Of a stretch of 50,770 nt of DNA, positions 26,628 to 35,352 are shown one piece after another. The notes beneath the pieces were generated by a model that worked only from the letters and a program-made list of their open reading frames with translations, did not search any database and was not told where the DNA came from. The first letter of the stretch is position 1. Each line of letters begins with the position of its first letter. The stretch is from JAFGPF01 sp964500415 (GTDB taxonomy: Bacteria > Chloroflexota > Dehalococcoidia > Dehalococcoidales > RBG-16-60-22), in assembly GCA_964500415.1 (NCBI GenBank), contig CAZCOB010000013.1, forward strand, positions 1 to 50,770, given 5' to 3'. A program made the position numbers and the translations under genes.

Positions 26628-27224
26628 TTAAGGAATAATATTCCGGTTTTTCTCGTTTATCCAGCGGAGATATTCGGTGAATGTCTTGGTAATCTGAGTT
26701 TTTTTACCGCCGTAATTAAGCGTGGTTATTTCATCAAGCGCTATATAGTCTTTATATTTCGGATCCTCGCTGAACCCCCTGTGGTAGTACATGGGTGTAT
26801 TAGCTATGGCGATAAACCCGAACGGCCTGTCCACCTTGCGCATATAGAGGGGGCAATGGTATAAGCCGCGCGGTAAGAAAACAAGCGTGGTCTTCGTGAT
26901 GATATGTTTTTCATCCTCTATCCAGAACTCCACCTCGCCTCCAAGGTTCTTTGTGTCGTCTGGGTCCAGACTCATAAACAACAGGTACTCGTCAAAATCG
27001 TGGGCGTGAGGTTTGGTCCCGGTTTCCGGGCCGCCTTCGTTTGTCCGCACTACTATGTTTGGCTCGATCCAGAAAGCTCCTGGCAGCGTCCCGCCTAACT
27101 CACCGCTTACGCTGATGGGAAGGTTTATCCAGGGAAAATCACTGACCCTGTTCCGTGTCTGTGGATGTAGCGGGTTAGGTGGCGTTTTGGTGATGAAGTA
27201 CTTGTCAAATTTCCCGGTTTTCAT
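26628..27224 (-). CDS. Cupin-domain protein, 198 aa
   Basis: This cupin has a clear metal-site pattern: HAHDFDEYLLFM (HxH then Glu) followed by FLPRGLYHCPL with the third His, about residues 88-136. Extra N-terminal (about 60 aa) and C-terminal (about 55 aa) segments enlarge the basic barrel. No signal peptide is seen. RBS AAAGGAG precedes the ATG. It is located between the activase and a UGSC-like gene in the GRE block, so it probably acts on an intermediate there. Dioxygenase activity would be odd in an anaerobic pathway; isomerase, lyase or decarboxylase roles are alternatives. Confidence 0.85.
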   Translation of the reverse strand: MKTGKFDKYFITKTPPNPLHPQTRNRVSDFPWINLPISVSGELGGTLPGAFWIEPNIVVRTNEGGPETGTKPHAHDFDEYLLFMSLDPDDTKNLGGEVEFWIEDEKHIITKTTLVFLPRGLYHCPLYMRKVDRPFGFIAIANTPMYYHRGFSEDPKYKDYIALDEITTLNYGGKKTQITKTFTEYLRWINEKNRNIIP

Positions 27225-27283
27225 TTGTGCTCCTTTTATATTTTTTTATAAAATATTTTATAACGATATTCGGATACGCTACA

Positions 27284-28228
27284 TTATCCGCCCATTTGTA
27301 CGTTGAGCCCATATCTCTCGAACACTCGTTTTGTATCGTCCGCCAGTTCTTGAGCGTTAAGCAGAGTGTTCAACTTATATTCTCTCCCTAGTTGTTCGTA
27401 CTTTATTGTTCCGTAGGTATGATAAGGTAAAAGGTCGATCCTTTCAATAGATTTTAATCGTGATAAAAATACGGCAATTGTCTCCATGTTTTTTTCGGTC
27501 ACGGTTAACCCCGGTATGACCGGTACCCTTATAATGATGGATTTACCCATGTCATTCAGCTTTTTAAGATTGGAAAGTATGATTTTATTGGAAACACCTG
27601 TGTTCTTCATATGTGAATTTAAGTCCAATTCCTTCAAATCATAGAGCAGCAGGTCTGCTTCGGCGAGAATTTTTAACTGCTCTGCCGTAGTGGCGTAGCC
27701 GCATGTATCGATCGCGACATGGATATAATTTTCCTGGCATTTTTTCATTAGAGCGTATGTAAAATGGGCCTGGAAAACTGGTTCACCTCCGCCGATTGTG
27801 GCGCCACCGCCGGATGAACGGTAATATTGTTCGTCCTTCTTAATAATCTCAAAAAGCTCATCCACGGTGTAGTAAATGCCGAAATATTCCAACGCGCCCG
27901 CGTAGCAGACATCAATACACTTGCCGCAATTGTCACATAATTTTCGGTCAATCTGGGCTTTTTCTAGCAGGGGGTCGAGCCGGATAGCGCCCGCCGGGCA
28001 GACATCAACACACTTTCCACAGCCGTTACAATTCGAGGCCGTGTATTTGAGTTCATGATATCCCGATTGCCCCTCGGGATTACAGCACCAAAGGCACCGC
28101 AGCGGACATCCTTTCAAGAATATTGTGGTTCTTATACCGTAGCCGTCAACAAAAGAGCCGTGTATGATGTGAAATATAAGTCCTTTTTCATTACCCATAT
28201 AATTCGGACCCGTATCTCTGCTCACCAT
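27284..28228 (-). CDS. Glycyl-radical-enzyme activating protein (radical SAM)
   Basis: This is a radical SAM activase. The SAM cluster motif is GCPLRCLWCCNPEG (CxxxCxxC). An inserted pair of ferredoxin-like clusters follows (CNGCGKCVDVCP and CDNCGKCIDVC), as in activases of dehydratase- and decarboxylase-type GREs but not PFL. GGGEP, a GG-E motif for SAM binding, and DTCGYAT are present. All expected Cys residues are there, so it should be catalytically competent. The start is uncertain: ATG 28228 gives a normal N-terminus before GLIFHIIHGS, while GTG 28333 (GGAG upstream, 7 bp after the previous gene) would add 35 residues. Its obvious partners are the two GRE homologues downstream, which is puzzling because they lack the Gly. 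Confidence 0.9.
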   Translation of the reverse strand: MVSRDTGPNYMGNEKGLIFHIIHGSFVDGYGIRTTIFLKGCPLRCLWCCNPEGQSGYHELKYTASNCNGCGKCVDVCPAGAIRLDPLLEKAQIDRKLCDNCGKCIDVCYAGALEYFGIYYTVDELFEIIKKDEQYYRSSGGGATIGGGEPVFQAHFTYALMKKCQENYIHVAIDTCGYATTAEQLKILAEADLLLYDLKELDLNSHMKNTGVSNKIILSNLKKLNDMGKSIIIRVPVIPGLTVTEKNMETIAVFLSRLKSIERIDLLPYHTYGTIKYEQLGREYKLNTLLNAQELADDTKRVFERYGLNVQMGG

Positions 28229-28340
28229 TGACTCTCTTTCGGAATAAGGTATACATGATTGAGCTCTCTCTCTTATATTATACCTCTTATCGGCTAAAAC
28301 GGAAATCACACGAAAACTAGATCCAAATGGCACGTGATAA

Positions 28341-29954
28341 TTATCTCCACTTATCTACTGAGGCAGTTGTAGTATAATGAAGATTCCCAAGTTCGAAGCC
28401 TGCTGTTGTTCCTCCAACCACGATTATATCAAAATGAATATCAGGTTTGACCGGCGGTTTTGTTGATTTGGATTTACCCTTTAGCGTAAAGGTATTTTCC
28501 CCGAGCCATTGACTGAGTTCCTCTTTGGTTTTGAAGCCTTCATTTACCAGAGCGTTGGCTGCCTGCGGGGTTACCAAAATAACAGCACGTAGCCCGAAAC
28601 CAACGCCCCGATAAAAGACTGTACTGGGCTTAAAATACTGCGCCAAACGGTTCTTGATGTTTTCGTGAATGGATGCTTCACTGGGGCCAACACCTGAATA
28701 CATCTCAAAGCCGGCAAATAAAGAAACAGTGTTTTCATCCGGTAGGTATCCTTTTTGTACATGCAGGGGTTTCCATCCCTTCGGCAATCCTTCCTCATTC
28801 TCGGCAAAACAGAGATTATTATAATTTAAGCCATTCCCGAAAGCACCCAGATAATTTACTTTCGGTATGCCTCCAATGCCACCCAGATTTTTAGATATAA
28901 ATGTCCAGGACCGGCCGATGACGGCATTAGCTTCGTTGAAAGGCCCCAGCGCCCCTATTCCGGAATTCATATTAATCTCTTCCCGTATTGGTCCATTGAT
29001 CACTACCATTCTAGTCTGAGAAGTAACCGAAGACCATAGTGAAGTTTGCCCGGTGGAGGCTATCGCGAGAACCACAGGGAAATGTTCTGGTCTAACTCCC
29101 GCCATCACTGCATTCACCGCTACCTGCTCCACGGTATATTCCAGCGACTCATAGGGACCGGATACTGGCATCCTGCCCACTATCTCATCCGGCCTATGGC
29201 TGGTCCCCATGAGCATTTCAGCTACTTTTTCTTCCGTGGGAAGTACTACCGGTAAATAATCGGTCCACCCTTTTTCGATGATAAGACGTTGCAGGTTTTC
29301 ACGGGTATCCTTTTTTAAAAGCCTCGGTTCTACCCTCTTAATCGTTCCAGTCTTGCTTTCCTGAGCAGTTGGCTGTCTGGTTAGTATGTCGATCATTTCT
29401 TTAATAACCAATTTGCCACTTACCGGGTCATTGCCCTCAAGAATTTTCCGACATGCCGATTCTGTTGCGCCGATTATCTCATAGGGGATAAAGGTTATAC
29501 GCACATGGGGCATGCCTTTCAAATAGGCGACCCTCCTCTCAAGCCCGGGGAAGATAGCACAGATGAGAGGTACGGTGGGCACGCCCAGCTTTTCTAGTTC
29601 AACGCACCAGCCGACCACCGCTGGCCCCAGGGTATCCATGTGGCCCGGCCCTACTATCGCACCATGGCCTTTTCTTTTTATTTCAGCCCACAGATCAGGG
29701 TCATCATCAAAGAAAGACCCCACTTTATTTTTCACCACCCAGTTGACCTGGGGATACCTCTCGGTAAGTAGTTTTTTGACCGCTGTATAGAACGGTTCTG
29801 TTAATTGAAAGTTGACATCGACAATGTATATTGTTTTACCATCCAAGGTATTCGGACGAGGTGCCATGGGTACTAATTTTATGAGAGGAGGAGTTCCCCT
29901 AGGATTAAGTACTTTGACCCGTTTCTCATCATAACCAGTTGTAACTTGACTCAT
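28341..29954 (-). CDS. UGSC-like two-domain protein, copy 3
   Basis: This 537-aa copy shows the N-terminal KVLNPRGTPPLIKLVPMAPR and LDGKTIYIVDVNFQL pattern. The motif position reads GPGHMDTLGPA, so neither Sec/Cys nor GSC is kept. The second domain is clear: WTDYLPVVLPTEEKV, TVEQVAVNAVMAGVRPEHFPV, INGPIREEINMNSGIGALGP and CFAENEEGLPKGWKPLHVQKGY. A Ser/Lys/Pro linker near residue 500 precedes a C-terminal strand pair, FDIIVVGGTTAGFELGN, also found in copy 5 (FKIIVVGGETSQPI). RBS GGGAG precedes the ATG. It is immediately upstream of the activase. Function unknown. Confidence 0.75.
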   Translation of the reverse strand: MSQVTTGYDEKRVKVLNPRGTPPLIKLVPMAPRPNTLDGKTIYIVDVNFQLTEPFYTAVKKLLTERYPQVNWVVKNKVGSFFDDDPDLWAEIKRKGHGAIVGPGHMDTLGPAVVGWCVELEKLGVPTVPLICAIFPGLERRVAYLKGMPHVRITFIPYEIIGATESACRKILEGNDPVSGKLVIKEMIDILTRQPTAQESKTGTIKRVEPRLLKKDTRENLQRLIIEKGWTDYLPVVLPTEEKVAEMLMGTSHRPDEIVGRMPVSGPYESLEYTVEQVAVNAVMAGVRPEHFPVVLAIASTGQTSLWSSVTSQTRMVVINGPIREEINMNSGIGALGPFNEANAVIGRSWTFISKNLGGIGGIPKVNYLGAFGNGLNYNNLCFAENEEGLPKGWKPLHVQKGYLPDENTVSLFAGFEMYSGVGPSEASIHENIKNRLAQYFKPSTVFYRGVGFGLRAVILVTPQAANALVNEGFKTKEELSQWLGENTFTLKGKSKSTKPPVKPDIHFDIIVVGGTTAGFELGNLHYTTTASVDKWR

Positions 29955-30201
29955 ATTTGTTTCTCCCTAAAGCGATATCACAATATTTTTGACCAGGGTT
30001 CATGAATATTCGCGATGTCAAGAGTGTGCCTCTCGATTTAGGATCCAGGTCCTCTCTCAAGCCGTCACCTTCGATAATAAACTTAATATCATCAGCATGA
30101 TGCTAATTATTAACTTGTTTATTACGAGGTTGGTGTTTCGTAAAACTCAAATTCAAGACATTTGCGAGAAATACGGAATCGCCGCTCTTTTTTATCCGGG
30201 G
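29955..30201. other. Intercistronic gap in the long minus-strand block
   Basis: These 247 bp between the FAD oxidoreductase and UGSC-like copy 3 hold no gene and no strong hairpin that I can see. A promoter for the activase/GRE part of the block could be here, but I found no good -35/-10 pair on the minus strand. Confidence 0.3.
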
Positions 30202-31683
30202 TCATCGCCGCCCGGTTTTCCCACCCCGTTTCGTGTCCTTTCCCTTAATAAATTTTATATATTCCAGTGCATTTTCCGCGGCGATACGCCCGGTACCCAG
30301 GGAAAAACCCATAGCATTACCCGGTAATATATTGGGATAGATATCCTTATATAAGTTGCAGGCGACATCCATACCACTGGCGTAAAGGCCGGGGATTACC
30401 TTGAAATCCTTGGTTAGGACCTCTGTTTTGTAGTTGATTTTAATTCCCTCCGGGGTGCCGGTGACGGCAAAACTCTTGGAGGCATAAAATTTCGGCTGTT
30501 TAACGGGTCTTAGATATCTGGCCTTTTTATTAAAGAGTTCATCACGGCCTGTATCGCAGGCACGGTTGTATTCCGCTAAGGTTTTCTTGAGGCCATCTGG
30601 ATTAATTCCGGTCTTGTCGGCTAGTTCTGTCAGCGAATCTGCCACGAACATGCTGTCGGAGCCTTTCCCGATGGCTTTGTTGATATGCGCGTCAAAATCC
30701 CTAACTTTTGTTGAAGGCTCCCCGGCCTGAGCAATACCAAAACCCATCGGAAATTCCAGCCCGTTGCTGATAAAGTATCTTTTGGTATCTTCATCGTAGA
30801 TACGGAAAGCGCAGTGGTTCTTTTGCCGGGCGATGGCATTGCTACTGAAGGGGGTGGTTATAGCCGCTTCCTCATTCATAAACCGCTCGCCTAATAAATT
30901 CACCATAAGATGAGGATAGTGAAATGACGCTAAAAATGTATTACTCAAATCGGCTGCCGAAGCTCTGAAGCTGCCCCCGTACGGTGGAGGTAAAGTTCCT
31001 TCCGTAGCATCCGCTCCTATCTCTAGCGCCATATGAATTCCATCACCCTCTAAACCGGGAATCCCGAAGGGTGCCCGGTGATGTCCGCCGAAACCTCCGG
31101 TCGCCAAGATGACTGCCCTGGCGTTTGCCTGGATGATTACCCCGTCTTTGTCCTCGGCAATGACGCCGGCGATCCCGTAGTCATCTTTGATTATTTTTTT
31201 TACCGGTGTCTTCAGTAGTATCTGGACCCCAAGCTCTTTAGCTTTCTCGGCCAGGGCATTCATCAGGGTAGCCGCACCGCCGAGACCGGGGTGGGGTGGA
31301 TTTGGCTTGATAATATGTGCGGTATAATTCATCCCCGGGCCATGAGATGTCAAATCTACAAATTCCACCCCCATTCCCTCCAGCCACTTGTATGTGTCGA
31401 GTGATTTATCTATCAGGGTTTTTATTAAGCGGGCGTCAACACACCATTGCATAAAATCCATATAGATTTTAAAAGCTTCCTCCCGGGTAAGCGTATATTG
31501 TTTGATACGCTGCAGTTTGCTTTCCACGCAGAACAACTGGTTGGCTCTTAGGGCTGTACCGCCGGTGTGGCCTGATTTTTCAAAGGCTATAACACTGGCG
31601 CCTCCTTCGGCGGCTGTTACAGCTGCCGCTAACCCGGCGGTGCCCGCCGAGATGACTACGACATCTGCTTTCAGCTGTTTCAC
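30202..31683 (-). CDS. FAD-dependent oxidoreductase, fumarate reductase/ketosteroid dehydrogenase type
   Basis: This is a 493-aa flavoprotein. The FAD site reads VVVISAGTAGLAAAVTAAEGG and then FEKSGHTGGTA, with ILATGGFGG in the middle and a closing GLYASGMDVACNLY plus GNAMGFSLGTGRIAAENA, cited as residues about 430-475. This arrangement is that of the fumarate reductase/KsdD-like family, which adds or removes hydrogen at C=C bonds next to a carbonyl. The start is GTG with GGAG five bases upstream. It has no Tat or Sec signal, so it is cytoplasmic. It lies between the enoate-reductase-like gene and a UGSC-like gene, consistent with reduction or dehydrogenation of an enone intermediate (inference). 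Confidence 0.9.
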   Translation of the reverse strand: MKQLKADVVVISAGTAGLAAAVTAAEGGASVIAFEKSGHTGGTALRANQLFCVESKLQRIKQYTLTREEAFKIYMDFMQWCVDARLIKTLIDKSLDTYKWLEGMGVEFVDLTSHGPGMNYTAHIIKPNPPHPGLGGAATLMNALAEKAKELGVQILLKTPVKKIIKDDYGIAGVIAEDKDGVIIQANARAVILATGGFGGHHRAPFGIPGLEGDGIHMALEIGADATEGTLPPPYGGSFRASAADLSNTFLASFHYPHLMVNLLGERFMNEEAAITTPFSSNAIARQKNHCAFRIYDEDTKRYFISNGLEFPMGFGIAQAGEPSTKVRDFDAHINKAIGKGSDSMFVADSLTELADKTGINPDGLKKTLAEYNRACDTGRDELFNKKARYLRPVKQPKFYASKSFAVTGTPEGIKINYKTEVLTKDFKVIPGLYASGMDVACNLYKDIYPNILPGNAMGFSLGTGRIAAENALEYIKFIKGKDTKRGGKTGRR

Positions 31684-31783
31684 TTTTACTCCTTACACTA
31701 AAAATCAACTATTTGTTACAGGGCTGGATCAATAAGAATGCCATATTTTTTCTGTTGACTTCCCGATTGTTCTTAGATTCGGG

Positions 31784-33805
31784 TCATGTTATTTTCATCG
31801 CCGCCATGAAGCCTTCATTGGTGGCTTCAAAGACTTTTGCTCCACGGACGCAATCCCCAACTTCAGATACGGTAGCCTTACTCGCAGCAGCACGCAGTAT
31901 TTCTACTTCAACCCTCTTTGCATTCATACCCAGTGAATAAACTATGGTATCGCCTTCGATGACTTCAATGTTCCCTGAAGAGCCTTCCACTTTCACGCTA
32001 TGAGGGGCAATTTCGATACACCTCACGCTGGTTTTCACGGTAATATTCTTTCGCCTCTTTATCTGATCGATTAACGCGTCATAAGGCATACCGGCAATTT
32101 CAGAAGCTAATGTGCTGAGCATTTCAACTATAGTTATATTGTGTTCTGTGTCGGCTAAGTGCAGAGCTGATTCACAGCCGGCGAGACCACCACCAACCAT
32201 AACAACATTTTTACCGATTTTGGCATCCTTCTTATAAATATCTAAGACCGGCATAGCTGTTTCTAACCCGGGAATATCCGGTGTGTATGGCGATGCGCCG
32301 ATAGCCAAAATGAGTGCATCCGGTTTGAATTTCGTGATAAACTCGGGAGTTACTTCTGTATTGAGCAACACCACGATTTTTCTTCGTCCGACTTCTCGCA
32401 CCAGCAAATCTTTGAAATTCTTAAGGTCTACTTTATGTGCATCCATATCAGTAAAATGGAGTATCCCCCCTAAAGAACTATCCTTTTCCGCCAGAGTAAC
32501 CCTGTGCCCCCGGTCCGCAGCGGTAATCGTTGCCTGCATACCTCCAGGACCACCACCCACCACAAGCACCTTTCTCGAACCTTTCGGCTTTGGCATTTTA
32601 TCGATTATTACTTCGTTATTTGCCCTTGGGTTAACGGTGCAGTAATTGACACCGTCCAGCAACGCACTTAGCGAAGAAATACTAAACATTGGGGGGGCAG
32701 CCGTTCTTTCTTTCTGCCCGGGTCCAGGCCGATCACCATAACAGTGGTAGCACCGCAGGCATCTTCTGATTTCGCTTTCCCTCCCCTCCCTTGCTTTATT
32801 GGTAAAATCAGGGTCGGCAATCAATTGCCGGCCTAAAGAAACGAAGTCCACCTTGCCCTCGGCGATGATGCGTTCGGCAAACTCCGGACTATTAATTCCA
32901 CCGACAACGGTGACCGGAATTTTCGTCTTCTTTTTAATATTTGCAGCTCGCTCGACATTAAGACCATGTAGGTCATAGTGTGAAGAAAAAGTGTGAGTGT
33001 TGTAAGAATCCGTGTGCATACCTACGGAAACGTGAATAATGTCCACAAGTCCTTCGAGTGTACTGCAGAAAGCGGCTACGTCTTCATTCATTGTGCCGCC
33101 TTCAATTATGTCGGCTCCATTTATGCGCAGTTCGATGATGAAATCTTTGCCAAGGTTCTTCCGGATATCGGCAATAATTTCGCGTGGGAAACGGCCCCGG
33201 TTTTCAATACTTCCGCCGTATTCATCTGTCCTGCGATTAATCAATGGAGAAAGGAATTGAGTGAACAGATAACCATGTGCGCCATGTATCAGGATACCGT
33301 CGTAACCAGCAGCTTTCATAAACTCGGCACAAGTGACGAAATCATCACGGACCTTCTTCATTTTTTCCGTATTAAACGGCTCGATACGAGTGCCGTCTGG
33401 CCGGACTGTCGCCACCGGACCCCAGGGATTAACTCCATTTTTTGGAACTCTATTGATACCCGAATGGAAAATTTCGATAAGTGCAATGGTATCGTATTTT
33501 TTGATAATATCGGCATACTTCTTATATGCCTCGAATGCAGGACCTTTAGGTCTCGCATAATCCGTATTAACCGAGGGAACCATGGCATCGCAGGCATCTT
33601 CATAGTTAATAGGAGTTTCACCCACAATTACCTCAGCAACACCGCCCTTTGCTCGGTCCTCCACAATTTTGTAGACTCGTTCCGCCGAATCCTTTTCTAG
33701 AGCATAGAAACCAAAAAGTTGTGGCGCACAGAGTATTCTGTTCTTGTAAATATGATTCGCAATTTTGATCGGTGAAAATAAATGAGGAAATTTTTGTGTC
33801 GCCAT
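31784..33805 (-). CDS. NADH:flavin oxidoreductase/enoate reductase family (OYE-Fe-S-FAD type)
   Basis: This is a 673-aa protein with the three-part layout of 2,4-dienoyl-CoA and enoate reductases. It has an Old Yellow Enzyme barrel (PHLFSPIKIANHIYKNR; HGAHGYLFTQFLSP; RTDEYGGSIENRGRF), a [4Fe-4S] region and an FAD/NAD domain (VLVVGGGPGGMQA; NVVMVGGGLAGCESA). The Fe-S Cys residues are C349, C352, C355 and C389 (CLRCYHC, then CTVNP). The first three are CxxCxxC rather than CxxCxxxC, and the gap to the fourth is about 20 residues longer than usual. ATG 33805 has GGAG five bases upstream. It probably reduces an activated C=C bond anaerobically. It follows the transporter genes, suggesting it acts early on the imported compound. 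Confidence 0.92.
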   Translation of the reverse strand: MATQKFPHLFSPIKIANHIYKNRILCAPQLFGFYALEKDSAERVYKIVEDRAKGGVAEVIVGETPINYEDACDAMVPSVNTDYARPKGPAFEAYKKYADIIKKYDTIALIEIFHSGINRVPKNGVNPWGPVATVRPDGTRIEPFNTEKMKKVRDDFVTCAEFMKAAGYDGILIHGAHGYLFTQFLSPLINRRTDEYGGSIENRGRFPREIIADIRKNLGKDFIIELRINGADIIEGGTMNEDVAAFCSTLEGLVDIIHVSVGMHTDSYNTHTFSSHYDLHGLNVERAANIKKKTKIPVTVVGGINSPEFAERIIAEGKVDFVSLGRQLIADPDFTNKAREGRESEIRRCLRCYHCYGDRPGPGQKERTAAPPMFSISSLSALLDGVNYCTVNPRANNEVIIDKMPKPKGSRKVLVVGGGPGGMQATITAADRGHRVTLAEKDSSLGGILHFTDMDAHKVDLKNFKDLLVREVGRRKIVVLLNTEVTPEFITKFKPDALILAIGASPYTPDIPGLETAMPVLDIYKKDAKIGKNVVMVGGGLAGCESALHLADTEHNITIVEMLSTLASEIAGMPYDALIDQIKRRKNITVKTSVRCIEIAPHSVKVEGSSGNIEVIEGDTIVYSLGMNAKRVEVEILRAAASKATVSEVGDCVRGAKVFEATNEGFMAAMKIT

Positions 33806-33851
33806 ATTAACTCCATTCGTTCCATTGTTTATCATTTCTTATTCTGACCTG

Positions 33852-34559
33852 TTAACCGCCCAGGTAAGCTTGGATAACGTTTTTATCTTGAGCGATGATT
33901 TTAGCATCACCTTTCATGGTGATACTCCCGACTTCCATGACGTATGCCGTCTTTGCCAGTTCAAGCGCCATACGAGCGTTCTGTTCCACCAGTATGATGG
34001 ATACACCGGTCTGGTTGATCTGGGTGATGATTTTAGCCACTTCCTGCACCATTATTGGCGATAATCCCAGACTTGGTTCATCCATTAGTAATAGTTTGGG
34101 ATTGGACATCAGAGCACGGCACACAGCAACCATCTGTTGCTCACCACCGCTCAGGTCAGAAGCCTTGTGTTTTATCCGGTTCCTCACAGCCGGAAAGTGT
34201 TCGCATAGCGTATCTAGATTCTTTAAAAACTCGCGCTTCGTTTTCAGCAGATACGCCCCCATCTCAAGATTGTCCTGCACCGTCATATCATAAAAGAGCT
34301 GGCGACCTTCAGGGACATGGGCAACACCACGACTGACAATCTCATTAGCGGGTACGTGATCGATCCTTTCACCATGATACCATATTTCACCGGAAGTCGG
34401 CCGTTTAAGACCGGATATCGTCCGTAATGTGGTTGTTTTACCGGCACCATTGGCACCTAAAAGGGTAACGATACTGCCTTCTTCAATCTCTATTGATATC
34501 CCCCTAAGTGCTTCGGCTCTGCCGTAATGCACCCATAAGTCCTTTATCTCCAACAGCAC
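33852..34559 (-). CDS. livF: Branched-chain amino acid-type ABC transporter ATPase LivF
   Basis: This is a 235-aa ATPase. Walker A GANGAGKTT, signature LSGGEQQM, Walker B LLLMDEPSLGLSP and the switch ILVEQNARMAL, typical of LivF, are intact. The GTG start at 34559 follows the livG stop with one base between, and GGAG inside the end of livG serves as RBS. A longer frame to 34592 would overlap livG and does not match the family's usual VLLEIKDL start. Partner of LivG, LivM, LivH and the binding protein. The cargo need not be an amino acid, because Liv-type systems near catabolic genes often carry aromatic or other carboxylic acids. Confidence 0.94.
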   Translation of the reverse strand: MLLEIKDLWVHYGRAEALRGISIEIEEGSIVTLLGANGAGKTTTLRTISGLKRPTSGEIWYHGERIDHVPANEIVSRGVAHVPEGRQLFYDMTVQDNLEMGAYLLKTKREFLKNLDTLCEHFPAVRNRIKHKASDLSGGEQQMVAVCRALMSNPKLLLMDEPSLGLSPIMVQEVAKIITQINQTGVSIILVEQNARMALELAKTAYVMEVGSITMKGDAKIIAQDKNVIQAYLGG

Positions 34560-34560
34560 T

Positions 34561-35325
34561 CTACTTTCTCTCCTTCCCGAGATATGCCTCAATCACTTCC
34601 GGGTTCTTCTTTATCTCCTCAGGTACTCCCTCGGCTATCTTATGGCCGAAGTTTAATATGATGATTCGGTCAGATATTCCCATGACTACTTTCATCGAGT
34701 GCTCTACCAGTATCACCATAATGCCTCTCTCCCGTATGTTGCGAATCCGTTCTACCATGTCAAGCGTTTCCGTGGGATTCATACCGGTGACCGGCTCATC
34801 CAGTAATATTAGAGTGGGGTGACAAGCCAGGGCTATGCTTACGCCCAGACAACGCTGGTGCCCGTGAGGTAAACTCCCGGCTAACTCATACCTCTGGTTG
34901 CTTAATCCCATAAACTCAATTATCTCCATGGCCTCTCGCTTGGCTTTGCTTCCTTTCTGCCGCGCTAGAGGCGTGTGCAAGAACTCCCGCAAAGCCCCCG
35001 CACGACAGTTGATATGAAAACCCATGAGCACATTGTCCAATACGGTTGAATATTGGAAAAGATATGTCTGCTGGAAAGAGCGCGTGATTCCCCGCTGAGC
35101 TATTTTGTGGGCTGGCAATCGTGTAATATCTTCTCCTTTGAAAAATACGCTACCGCTTGTCGCTCGGTAATTACCAGTAATCACGTTAAACACGGTCGTT
35201 TTTCCAGCACCGTTAGGGCCAATCAGACCAATTATTTCTCCCTCGTTGACCGTCATATCCAGGTTGGTAACCGCCTGTAATTTGCCGAAATTCACGCAAA
35301 GATTTTTCAACTCTAATAAAGCCAC
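34561..35325 (-). CDS. livG: Branched-chain amino acid-type ABC transporter ATPase LivG
   Basis: This is a 254-aa ATPase with Walker A GPNGAGKTT, a long insert typical of LivG (FQQTYLFQYSTVLDNVLMGFH region, cited around residue 90), and Walker B LILLDEPVTGMNPTE. The usual LSGGQ signature is changed: the sequence before Walker B reads LAGSLPHGHQRCLGVSIAL, so the signature is SLPHGHQR, a common variant in this family. The switch VEHSMKVVM is present. The start is GTG with AGGA upstream. It is 27 bp after livM and ends one base before livF. Confidence 0.94.
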   Translation of the reverse strand: MALLELKNLCVNFGKLQAVTNLDMTVNEGEIIGLIGPNGAGKTTVFNVITGNYRATSGSVFFKGEDITRLPAHKIAQRGITRSFQQTYLFQYSTVLDNVLMGFHINCRAGALREFLHTPLARQKGSKAKREAMEIIEFMGLSNQRYELAGSLPHGHQRCLGVSIALACHPTLILLDEPVTGMNPTETLDMVERIRNIRERGIMVILVEHSMKVVMGISDRIIILNFGHKIAEGVPEEIKKNPEVIEAYLGKERK

Positions 35326-35352
35326 GATCTTTTCATCCTCATGTTTATTCTC

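Noticed and set aside
28229..28333. Longer activase starting at GTG 28333
   Set aside because: It has a usable RBS, but the 35 added residues are not like the N-terminus of GRE activases. Kept only as an alternative in the feature.
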